Positions 1-8,277 of a stretch of DNA of 12,866 nucleotides are shown here, one piece after another; the stretch's first letter is position 1; every line of letters starts with the position of its first letter. Under the pieces are notes generated by a model. That model was not told the DNA's origin and ran no database searches. It was given only the letters and a program-made list of their open reading frames with translations. This DNA is from Pleurotus djamor (taxonomy: Eukaryota > Basidiomycota > Agaricomycetes > Agaricales > Pleurotaceae), in NCBI GenBank assembly GCA_029747585.1, contig JAPEVF010001181.1, positions 1 to 12,866 on the forward strand, given 5' to 3'. A program made the position numbers and the translations under genes.

Positions 1-982
1 CCCAGGTTCTGCGCCGCCAAGATACCTCGCTCTCCCTCATTGAGTCCATCACCCCACCTGTCACCATTCCCTCTAGGACCAAAGTCAAGGAGGAAATTGT
101 CGACTGCGATCAGGACCTCCTTCAAAACGCTATTCCTTCCGCATCAAAGACCTCAAAGGGGAAGGCGAGCGTCTCCCGACAGGGTGCAAAGAAAGGAAAG
201 GCGAAGGCAAATCCTCCTGACACTTCGACATCTGAAGTGGCTGCTGCGCCGGTTACAAACCCATTGAAGAGGAAGGCGGAAGAAGACTTCACTGTGAAGA
301 TCCAGAAGAAGGGTAAGGTCGCTGAAGAGTCCATCGCCGCCTCCACGACTCCTTCCATATCGGGGGCCTTGAAGAGAAAAGCCGGGGAATCTGTGGAGAA
401 TATTGGCGCGCCCGCCGCAAAGAAACTCAAGGACGATATGAAATGGTTTCGCGTCGAAGGCTCAGATGTCAAATGGGCAGATCTCGAGAATGGAACCGGG
501 GAGGCGACCGTAGAGTTTGGTGACAAGCTCAAGATGTACTTTACGGTTCGCGTCGCCGTCGGCGAAGAAGCAGCGACGGTCGTAGCCAGGCGTCATCTAC
601 CAGTCAAGGGCCTCAACCCACCGATCCCTCCGGTTAGTAATTCTCGGCTGTAGTCAGGAATCTGACCAACTTTTGTGCTTCTACTAGGCTATATACCGTG
701 TAGGTGACGGACCGCTCCCTGCGTTAGCCGATGGCATCGTTGGCATGCGTCTAGGTGGGCGGCGCGAAATTTACATACCTTCCGAGCTCGCCTTCGGAGA
801 AACAGGGCTCGCCAAGTCAGCTGAGCTCTTCGGAGTCAACGAAGGCAACTACGCGGAGGCTGAGTATGGCGATATACCACCCAACGCAAACCTTTCCATA
901 AGTACGTGGGCCATTGATATTCACATCCACCTATCTCCTCATTCCTTATCGCATAGGGGTCAAAGTGTGCAAAATAGATTGA
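1..982 (+). CDS. Nucleolar-type FKBP peptidyl-prolyl isomerase, C-terminal part
   Basis: Exons 1(frame from 3)-632, 688-901 and 957-982 join in phase (introns GTTAGT..CTAG and GTACGT..ATAG) to give the last 289 residues; the start lies left of the window. Residues about 45-150 are lysine-rich and disordered, with nuclear-localisation-like patches (SKGKASVSR, two LKRKA repeats, AAKKLKDD). Residues about 158-288 form an FKBP-like domain, clearest in GIVGMRLGGRREIYIPSELA and the closing IPPNANLSIRVKV strand. This layout is that of Fpr3/Fpr4-type nucleolar FKBPs, which isomerise proline bonds and act as histone chaperones. The N-terminal nucleoplasmin-like part would be off the window. The front half of the FKBP fold is poorly conserved: the usual GWD tryptophan is absent (PLPALADGI instead), and about 20 extra residues sit between GETG and IPPNA. 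Catalytic activity is therefore doubtful. The family call is fairly sure; the function is inferred. Confidence 0.82.
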
Positions 983-1290
983 TGTGGTGCGGGACCTAGT
1001 AGTACCGTGTACTCGAATGAATGTTGTAGTAGTTCCAAGCAGTAAGACATGGCTTGTTCCGTATTTCTAGGCTCGAATTCCAATCTATCTTTCCTACCGA
1101 GAGGATGTCAGTTAATGCTCCGTTAAGTGATTGCAACGGAGGAATCAAATCCAGACGCATCCACGATGCTTTGATCGATAAGTGCCACAGTCTCTCAGCT
1201 TTCAGACACAAACAGTTACTTTCTTACCTCCACGTTGTTACCGATATGTCGTGAGCCCCCTCCCCTTGTCTGCCGTTGGTACTATAGCTC
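983..1290. other. Intergenic / FKBP 3' region
   Basis: No convincing gene. An open frame at 1054-1254 (+) has no recognisable motif. It could hold an upstream exon of the 1291-1985 gene, because a donor-like GTGAGC at 1251 and an acceptor-like CTATAG ending at 1287 are present. However, that 37-nt intron would not keep frame. Confidence 0.4.
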
Positions 1291-1985
1291 ATGGTTTCCA
1301 GCGTTACGCCTGATTCACCTGTCATATTTGCAACATGGAGGGTAGTCATGAGTGCAGAAGCATCCAACGACGCTATTGTGCTGCAAGGATCAAGTCGGGT
1401 GGCCAAGATCGCTGTCGTACAAAGGGCTCCAGATAGTTGTAAGCACTTGAACCTCTTGCTCCCCGATACTTCCTTAGCCATTGGCCATTGGGTTCGATCG
1501 TTGCAGATGTTGTTCTGGCTGGACCGCTGGAAGCTTTAAATTCCTGGATTTCGCTCGACTTGGAATCCTTTCAGCGAGGAAGCATTTTCAACGGGGTACG
1601 TACTCTTGGTTTACGGTATAAGGGTAACTGTTGATTCATGCTGTAGACGTCACGATCCATAAAAATCATTCTTCCTGTCAAGGGAACTCAATCCTCCTCG
1701 CTTCAAGGATTCCCCTTTCCCGATATCACCTTCACCTTCACCTTTGATGAATTAACCACTTTCAATGCGCTCAGAAAATACGTACTCACACAGAAGCTTC
1801 CACGAAACTATCCTAACGAGGGATTAGTCACTCTTGCAGACTTCTTCGGCGGGGATCCCCTGGGGTATCAACCTCAGGTTCTTTCACGCGTCCACCAACG
1901 GTCGAAGTGTGATTATCCATTCTATATTTTTCTGGGAGTTTTTGTCTTCATTGCGTTATTTGTCGCGGGAGCCATGTCCCCTTAG
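1291..1985 (+). CDS. Unrecognised protein with C-terminal transmembrane helix (5' end uncertain)
   Basis: Exons 1291-1438, 1507-1595 and 1647-1985 join in phase through introns GTAAGC..TTGCAG (68 nt) and GTACGT..CTGTAG (51 nt), giving 191 residues. The last exon alone is 112 codons open without a methionine near its start, so it is easily missed. The sequence is mixed and beta-like (PFPDITFTFTFDELTTF), then ends with a hydrophobic helix (YPFYIFLGVFVFIALFVAGA) three residues before the stop. I do not recognise the family. The general plan (soluble ectodomain, arginine near the membrane, hydrophobic end) is faintly like fungal DUF4436-type membrane proteins. Those normally carry several C-terminal helices, so this copy might be cut short. 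A TAG directly before ATG 1291 sits in an acceptor-like CTATAG, so an upstream exon is likely. The gene lies just before the transposase. Confidence 0.5.
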
Positions 1986-2016
1986 TTTCGAACCTAGATA
2001 GAGCCTTCTTCAGGTG

Positions 2017-2022
2017 TATAAA
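2017..2022 (+). promoter_or_regulatory. TATA-like box for the transposase gene
   Basis: TATAAA lies 110 bp before the proposed ATG at 2132, followed by an E-box CACGTG at 2050-2055. The position fits a fungal core promoter. This is motif evidence only. Confidence 0.35.
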
Positions 2023-2131
2023 TGCGATCGATCCCCTAACTTGGTAATTCACGTGTGCCGATGAGCCACATGACCGCGTTCAGCCGCGTCGTGTGTCTTT
2101 CATCACTTTCCTCTTCCCGTGCGCCGAAAGC

Positions 2132-5100
2132 ATGAAGTCAAAAAGGGGGGCGAGGCTGCATTACTTGTGCACCTGCTCTGAATGTTTTGATTGCGATTCA
2201 ATTTGTCCTGGTACTACATTGCCAGTCAAAGGACGATACCTAGAAGGTTCGGAGTACCGAAGTCATACCGCAAAACAAGAGTCAATCGGGGTACAGATAC
2301 AAGAAGCCCTTCAATCTGAGAAAGCTCCTGCTCTTCCCTACACGGATAATATGGATCCTGTCGAACAATTCCAGCATTCTTTGCAGGAGCGAATGGCAAC
2401 CTCAGTATCCAACCGCCGCCAACGACGCCTTGCCTCCTCGAAAGTTCCCACAAAACCCTTTGACAATTTTCTCGCCAAACTGAACGCTATCCAACAACGA
2501 TTAGGAAGTTTCACCGATGATGCTTTGCAGAGTACGCTTGTGTTTTGGTTGCCACCCTCGTCATCTACAGAAGCGATAGGTGATTACCTTCGTCTCGATG
2601 AATCGGCTCCAGGAAACCAAACTTTCTTGGGTTTTGAACGTTGGATCACTCTGTGTCGAAGGTATATTGCTGGACATCAGGCTGGACATCAGGCTACAGC
2701 ATCGCTTCGCAACAAGACCTCAGTGGTGAACAAGATGCTTGATGACGCATCTCGCGCAATAGCCGTCCACAAACGTACTCAATGGACCCAACAACGAGAA
2801 CAAGAAAAGAACAAATATAAGGACGAAGAAATTGATACCTGTACGTTGAGTTCAGACCTCACTCTGTATATTACTCAAGTCGATCAATTAAAGCCACCAC
2901 CATTCTGAAGCCTTACTTGGAATTCCCCCCGGTCGTTCTCCTCATCTACTTGCTCGCGGCATCGATTCACATACTCTCACACCTATCTCGCAGAGCTACA
3001 CGTGATGTTTTGCTAGGCTTCATGGACGCGTTCAAACTTTCGGGGGCACCTGTGGAAGAGGCGGTCAAGGATCCTCGTACGGTGTTGAAACGTCTATCCC
3101 TTTCAGAACCCCCTCGCAAAGCATTTGCGTGCTGTCCTACTTGCTGGGCAACCTATCCATTCGAACCTGGCCAGGAGAGCATGCTCCCTCTTCATTGTAC
3201 GGCAAAACAGACGTCGGGTTCTGACGCATGTGGTACCCCTCTCATGGAGACAGACGCTAGGGAACGGGATCGGGTGGAGAAAGAGTTTCTCTATCAAGAT
3301 TTCAAGCAATGGCTTGCTTGGATGTTTTGTCGTCCAGATATAGCCGAAGAATTAGAGTGGGACCCTTTTAGCGACGAAGAACGCCGCGAAGGTGTCCTAA
3401 ATGACATATGGGATGGATCCGTTTTACGTGAACTTCATGGACCTGGGGAGAACGATGGACGGTTTGTGGCTCAGATTCCTGGAGAACGGCGACTGGTCTT
3501 CAGCTTTAACTACGACTCCCTCAACCCTTTCGGAAATCGGGTAGCAGGAAAATCGGTCAAGATCAGTGGCATGTACATGGCTTGTCTCAATCTACGTCGT
3601 CGCCTACGCTTCCTCGTGGAGAATGTCTTTCTGGTTGGTGTTGTCCCAGGTCCCGATGCTCCTGCCACAAGTCAAATCAATCATATCCTCCGCTTACTCG
3701 TGGATGATTTCCTTGATCTTTGGTATCATGGGGTGTTCTTCACCAAAACCTTACTCCATCCACATGGATTACGCGTGCGCTGCGCCGTAGTTCCTCTCGT
3801 ATGCGACTTGCCAGCCGCTCGTCAGATGTCTGGGAACGCGTCTGCGACATCCGAGCAACAATGTGACGAATGTGACCTTCCTTTACATGAGATGGACGAT
3901 CTTGACTACCAAAATTGGCCCACAAGATCCAGAGAAGTACATATCCGATTCGCGACGGAATGGAGAGATCAACCAAGCGTTTAGGAACAGAACGCTCACT
4001 GGCAGGAGCATCATGTTCGTTGGTCTGAATTTATCCGTCTGCCTTACTGGGACCCGACCAAGCATGTGGTGATTGACTCTATGCATGGTTTCTACCTTGG
4101 CTTATTTAATCGCCACTGTCGTAAGATCTGGAATATGGACGGGACAAAAGCTGACGGTGATGGGATGAACAACGAACCCGAATCTACCAACATCCCTCAG
4201 CCTCTCATGGAGGCCGCCCGTGATATCCTCCGACACGGTCACGAAGATTCTCTTCAAGCCGTACCATTGAGCATCTTGCACCACCTCTGTAAGGAGCAAG
4301 GACTGCGACATGGGAGCCGCTCGACGAAGAAACATCTCATAGTCTGCTTGCAAAACCATGTGAGTCGTGTAGAGCTGTTTGGAGAAGAACTAAGACAAAT
4401 CCAACCAGAGAATTTCCAGGGCCTGGTTCGACTCGGAGGGAAATTATCTTGACGACGCTGGAGGCAGGGTCCTTGCACCTGACACCCAGCTTTCCGAGGC
4501 ACAACTGGTCTTTGAATACGCGACCAAGTCGTATATAAACAACCAACTCAAACTACCACTTGCCCGGATAATTGTTCGCGACCTTCTTGGCTGCGCGGAT
4601 GTTCAAAAGCATCAGTTGAAGCCTCTGAAACTCATGATAAAGAGAGCGGTGAGTACACTAACAAATATAATTCTCCCGCTAATCTCTGATCTCAATATAG
4701 CGCTACGAGAAAAACATTACCGATGATCAAGACCAGCTCCGTCAGACCTCCTCAGTTGTATTTAAGGATGACCATATCCTCGGTCGCGATACGTGTGCAG
4801 AAATTGCCAAGGATACGTCGCGAGTGTCGCTTCCTACGTGGGTCAGCCGTGGACCTGCAGAGCCGGGGATGGCTAAACAAGGTAGTCTCAAAGCGGATGA
4901 GTGGAAAACGTTATGTACGATCCAGCTGCCTTTAACATTGATCAGGATTTGGGGCACTCGTCCTGCTGGCGATCGAAAACTTGAAATGCTCGATAATTTC
5001 ATGGATCTCGTACACGCTGTGCGTTTGGCAACTGTGAGAGAGATCACAACTACCCAGATAAACGAGTACGAATTCTACATGCACCGCTACCTCGTCAATC

Positions 5101-6006
5101 TCTTGGAACTGTACCCGATGACTTCCATCTCGCCATACCAGCATCTCTCACTCCATTTTGGCGATAATATCAGACGATGGGGCCCTACTCACTCATGGCG
5201 ATGCTTTGCGTTCGAGAGGTTCAATGGTCTGATGCAGAATATACCTACGAACTCAAAATTCGGTAAGATCCATACCTTCCCCATGGCGGATATACACTAA
5301 ACTCAAACCAGGCCAGTTGGAAGGAACCATCTTTCGTCGATTTTGTGCTGGTCAACGCCTCCGTGCGATCTTCGAAGACCCTAGTGTTCCGTCAGAACTA
5401 AAACAATCCCTCGATGATTGGTCGACGAAGAACGACATCAATATTCGCTCAACCTTCCTGCAAGAAAATCTTGAATCGAATGATAGCTTCACGTTTTTGT
5501 CGCTTCCTAAGAAGCCCGTGACCCAGGGACTTGACGAAAGCACATACAAATTGCTTCTGGAACTCATCAAATCGCTCCCCGGGGGAAGCTCTATACAATG
5601 GGCATCCAAAGAAGCTCAATTCGTGAAAGGCGTTCAGCGACTTGGAAAGACATTCCAGCCTGAATCGTCAAACGCCCAAGTCATTTTTGACAGTCCGCAC
5701 GGTAGGTCTGTCGGTTTAATACGCTCTATCTTCGTGCATCAGAGGCGGGACCGAAGAGGGGCCAATATCATGCAGACCTTCATCCACATCGACAAATTGC
5801 TAGACTTGGAAGAGTCCTCTTCGAAGGTCGATGTTTATAGGAAATTCCCAGCTGGGGGACGGTTGTACCAGAAGAAGCATGGTGGGGAGGCGATTATCAC
5901 ACTGGCAGATATTGTCTGCCATTTTGCCAAGACGGACATTCGAATTGATAACATCTCGGAACCATGCATTCACGTACTGCCACTCGAACATGTAATTTAC
6001 AACTAA
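2132..6006 (+). CDS. Tnp2-like transposase, interrupted by an in-frame TAG
   Basis: Proposed exons 2132-2840, 2894-4359, 4439-4648, 4701-5262 and 5312-6006 all join in phase, about 1213 codons. Features in order: an N-terminal cysteine cluster (C13, C15, C18, C21, C25); a zinc-ribbon-like CCPTC followed by two cysteines (about 316-349); the family core with FSFNYDSLNPFGN (D444), VPGPDAP, INHILRLLVDD, VPLVCDLPAAR (D541) and a CDEC pair; RWSEFIRLPYWDP and VVIDSMHGFYLGL (D631); a SAP-like stretch (4230-4350); SLKADEWKTLC; and HSWRCFAFERFNGL. These match Tnp2-type (CACTA-like) transposases of Agaricomycetes, which cut and paste DNA with a DDD/E active site; assigning D444, D541 and D631 to that site is inference. 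A TAG at 3982-3984 falls before D631. The junction near 4360-4438 is the least certain. GTG 2093 extends the frame, but ATG 2132 fits the cysteine-rich family start. Confidence 0.85.
2669..2692 (+). repeat. 12-bp tandem duplication in transposase exon 1
   Basis: GCTGGACATCAG occurs twice in direct succession, in frame, adding a second AGHQ to the protein. It looks like a recent slippage event. Confidence 0.8.
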
Positions 6007-6017
6007 CTAGTCTTCGT

Positions 6018-6926
6018 TTAGTTATCATGGACTACTTTTCTCAAGCGTTGCAGCTCTTGGAAAGAGATTTCATCGATATTCACTTCGTCAGCGCCCATGA
6101 AAACTATGGTTGCGACGAATAATGAAGCGCTGAGACACAGGATCCCGACCAGTCGCGCAATTATGTAGCAGGTAGGCTCCGGAATGGATGCTTTGAGCCA
6201 GCGGTAGATTCTTGTGGTACCGATGAATGTGACACAGAGGGACAGCAACCGCGTAATCGTGTAGCAGGTTGGCTTCGGAATAGATACCTTGAGCCAGAGG
6301 TGGATTTTGTTTGGACGCTCGGCGCACGNTTTGAACGGATGGGTGCGGAAGATCAGGTGTTTCAAGCGAGAGAGTGGCGACATCCGTGATGCGTACTTCC
6401 TCTTCTTCATCATCGAAGTTGCGAGGAGGTAGATAAGCAGAATCAATGGCATCATGTACTAATGGGGGGAGAGTGTGCCGAGCATGGCCTACGGCTTCTC
6501 CCTCATCGTCTTCACAGGGAGGTAAAGGAAGGGGGTCAGGTTCGTCTGGTGATCCCAGAAGCAGGGGATCAAAAGGCGTTTGTAACAGCGAAGGGAACTC
6601 GGTTGAGTCTGTTTTTGGGAGTGGAACCAAGACTTCTCTCCGCGTTGTTGAAGCACCAGTAAATCGTACACGTTTCGAAGGAAGTACTGGTAACATTTTA
6701 GGTAACCATTACCACTAGGATCAAGCTTAAAACTGACCTTTTGTTCTTTTCACGAAAGCCTCAAGCTCTTTCATCTTCGCGTCATACTTTTTATCCAAGG
6801 ATTTGATGGCAGCCGCGTTGATGTCCTGTCAATCCCGGAGAGTTTATTGGCAATGCCTTCAATCATTATAATTTTCCTTACCGAGGATCTGACAGCTCGC
6901 TGGGCTAGCCTAGCGTTCTGGTCCAT
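6018..6926 (-). CDS. Unrecognised three-exon gene, tail-to-tail with the transposase; frame break at an N
   Basis: Exons 6926-6882, 6825-6738 and 6686 downward join in phase (introns 56 nt GTAAGG..ACAG and 51 nt GTCAGT..CCAG). The first about 44 residues are helical and charged (LDKKYDAKMKELEAFVKR), likely a short coiled coil. The next 120 are proline- and acid-rich, with an EEEEVR patch. At the ambiguous base 6329 the picture splits. One frame runs on to 6088. A second frame (6018 to about 6455) carries two copies of a 32-residue unit (WLKxSIPxPTCYxIxR), a transmembrane-like segment (LVGILCLSASLFVATIVF) and a charged helical tail. Base changes between the repeat copies are partly silent in the second frame and almost all replacing in the first, so the second frame is likelier to be used, via a missed base at the N or an unrecognised intron. 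Family and function are unknown. Confidence 0.55.
6154..6306. repeat. Degenerate tandem repeat, 96-bp period
   Basis: 6154-6210 and 6250-6306 match at 47 of 57 positions by eye, offset by 96 bp (32 codons). Weaker similarity runs upstream of both (GACACAG motif). The repeat lies inside the minus-strand gene. Confidence 0.8.
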
Positions 6927-7012
6927 GGATGCTGGATGAGTAAACGTTGAACGCGTGTGGACGAGCGCTTAATTTTCCTTTCACAAGAAACACCATACCA
7001 CCGTCACATCCC
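6927..7012. promoter_or_regulatory. Shared divergent promoter region
   Basis: Only 86 bp separate the start codons of the minus-strand gene (6926) and the plus-strand gene (7013), so both promoters must lie here or overlap the genes. It contains an ACGCGT palindrome at 6951-6956. No clear TATA box was seen. Confidence 0.45.
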
Positions 7013-8074
7013 ATGGCTTCCACTCCATTCATCCCGGGTAAACGGAGATTCTCACTTCGTCTGGCCGCCCCACAGACTGAACCCTTCACAATTGGCCTAC
7101 CTTATCCTAAATGTGACATGCCTTTGATCAGTGAGTTTCTGATCTGTTTTATACGTAAGATAGTTCATTGACGAGGAAGATCAAGGTCCTGACACTTTGG
7201 TGATTAAGGAAGAGGGAGAGGAGCTTCAAAGTTTCTATGAAACGACAGTTTCGTGTCACACCACCCCAATTCGCTCTCCGTCTACGTCTTTTCACGGGGT
7301 CCGATCTGGAGGTGAGCCTGAGGAAGATGCAACCACAGAGGACAAAGGGCAATCGGAAAGCGAGGAAAGTTCGTTGTCCCCCATTCCATCGACTAGCCGC
7401 GAAGTCACTCCTTTGGATGTTATTTCTCCAATGCGTCGTGTCAGGAACCACCTATGCTCACCTCCGCCAGACTTTATACTGTCGTCTCGATCCCCCACAC
7501 CGTCCGACGTGCCTGATTATTCACGAAACAGGCTGTCCCCCAAGGATCAAGTTCCTCAGAATTCAAACGATCAAGGTTCCCGAGAATTGGTTGGCACCAG
7601 TAGCGGAAAGAGGAATGAGGGGCTGGTTGGGATGTCGCGCATTCGACGTTCGATGCGCTTCGCACCTTACGCAAAAGGATCCCATGGTCAAGGGAAATTG
7701 TGAGTCGATCGTATGAACTAAACATTAGAAATCGTTGACTTTGAACTAGGCAGAAGGCACGCGTAACCCAACGAGTCCATTACCAAGAGAAAAAGATTAA
7801 CAAACTAGAAGTTCAATACCATTTTCATAAATCCACCGGAGACGAACCTATCGAGGAACCACCTACTCCCGGTGACATTGAGTTGCATGAATACTCCGTC
7901 TTTGTCCACGTTTTCAAAGGGAATATCCTAGGATGGATCTGGCGCAATAACAGTTGGATAAGGATAGACGAGGGTTATTCACGAGTGGTAGACGGGATCA
8001 CGCTTTTTCTACGCTTTGATACGATGCAATGGGTCCGCGGACAGTCTTGGGATCGCTACTTTAGGGCAAAGTAA
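7013..8074 (+). CDS. Unrecognised 320-residue protein with a conserved-looking C-terminal domain
   Basis: Exons 7013-7130, 7180-7699 and 7750-8074 join in phase through introns of 49 nt (GTGAGT..GAAG) and 50 nt (GTGAGT..CTAG). The first acceptor was chosen because it alone keeps frame. Residues 1-40 start with a basic stretch (PGKRRFSLRL). Residues about 40-213 look disordered, rich in Ser, Pro, Glu and Asp, with a basic end (RIRRSMRFAPYAKG). Residues about 214-240 are basic and helical (EKKINKLEVQYHFHK). The last about 65 residues look folded and aromatic-rich (ELHEYSVFVHVFKGNILGWI, TMQWVRGQSWDRYF). I do not recognise the domain. It shares an 86-bp divergent promoter with the minus-strand gene and lies directly before the RING gene. 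A nuclear or DNA-binding accessory role in a transposon is possible from composition and position only. Confidence 0.68.
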
Positions 8075-8179
8075 CTAGACTGTCCTAATCTTATCATTTA
8101 TCGTCTCTGGCTGAAAGCGACGCGCATATTGAAAAGNAAAAATCCTTTGTTACAGTCGGAGTGGCACCGTGCATATAGG

Positions 8180-8186
8180 TATATAA
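8180..8186 (+). promoter_or_regulatory. TATA-like box for the RING gene
   Basis: TATATAA lies about 90 bp before ATG 8278 and is followed by a pyrimidine-rich stretch (CTCTCCTCCTCCTC), typical of fungal promoters. Confidence 0.5.
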
Positions 8187-8230
8187 GCCTGACTCTCCTC
8201 CTCCTCATGGTTGTACATCCCAACTTTCTT

Positions 8231-8258
8231 GCATTCGTCCACCTGCATTCGTCCACCT
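8231..8258 (+). repeat. Perfect 14-bp tandem repeat in the RING gene leader
   Basis: GCATTCGTCCACCT occurs twice back to back between the TATA-like box and ATG 8278, probably within the 5' untranslated leader. Confidence 0.9.
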
Positions 8259-8277
8259 TTCTACTCCCAAAACTCTG

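Larger units (their letters stand above)
2017..6006 (+). mobile_element. Tnp2/CACTA-like DNA transposon (borders not found)
   Basis: Called from the transposase it carries. The left border must lie between the end of the preceding gene (1985) and the transposase start. The right border could lie just after 6006, or beyond 9336 if the tightly packed neighbouring genes are part of the element. No CACTA-type inverted termini or target duplication could be matched by eye, so the coordinates here are a minimum span and not true ends. Confidence 0.55.

Noticed and set aside
122..532. 136-codon open frame on the minus strand
   Set aside because: It lies antisense to the FKBP exon, whose family motifs and in-phase introns identify the plus strand as coding.
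2053..2074. Similarity between CGTGTGCCGATGAGCCACATGA and the 9480-9503 region as possible element ends
   Set aside because: The similarity is direct and not inverted, needs gaps, and has no target duplication beside it.
2132..6006. Assignment to the KDZ (Kyakuja-Dileera-Zisupton) transposases also common in mushrooms
   Set aside because: The core motifs (SLNPFGN, CDLPAAR, IDSMHGFYLGL, FERFNGL) fit the Tnp2/CACTA-like family instead.
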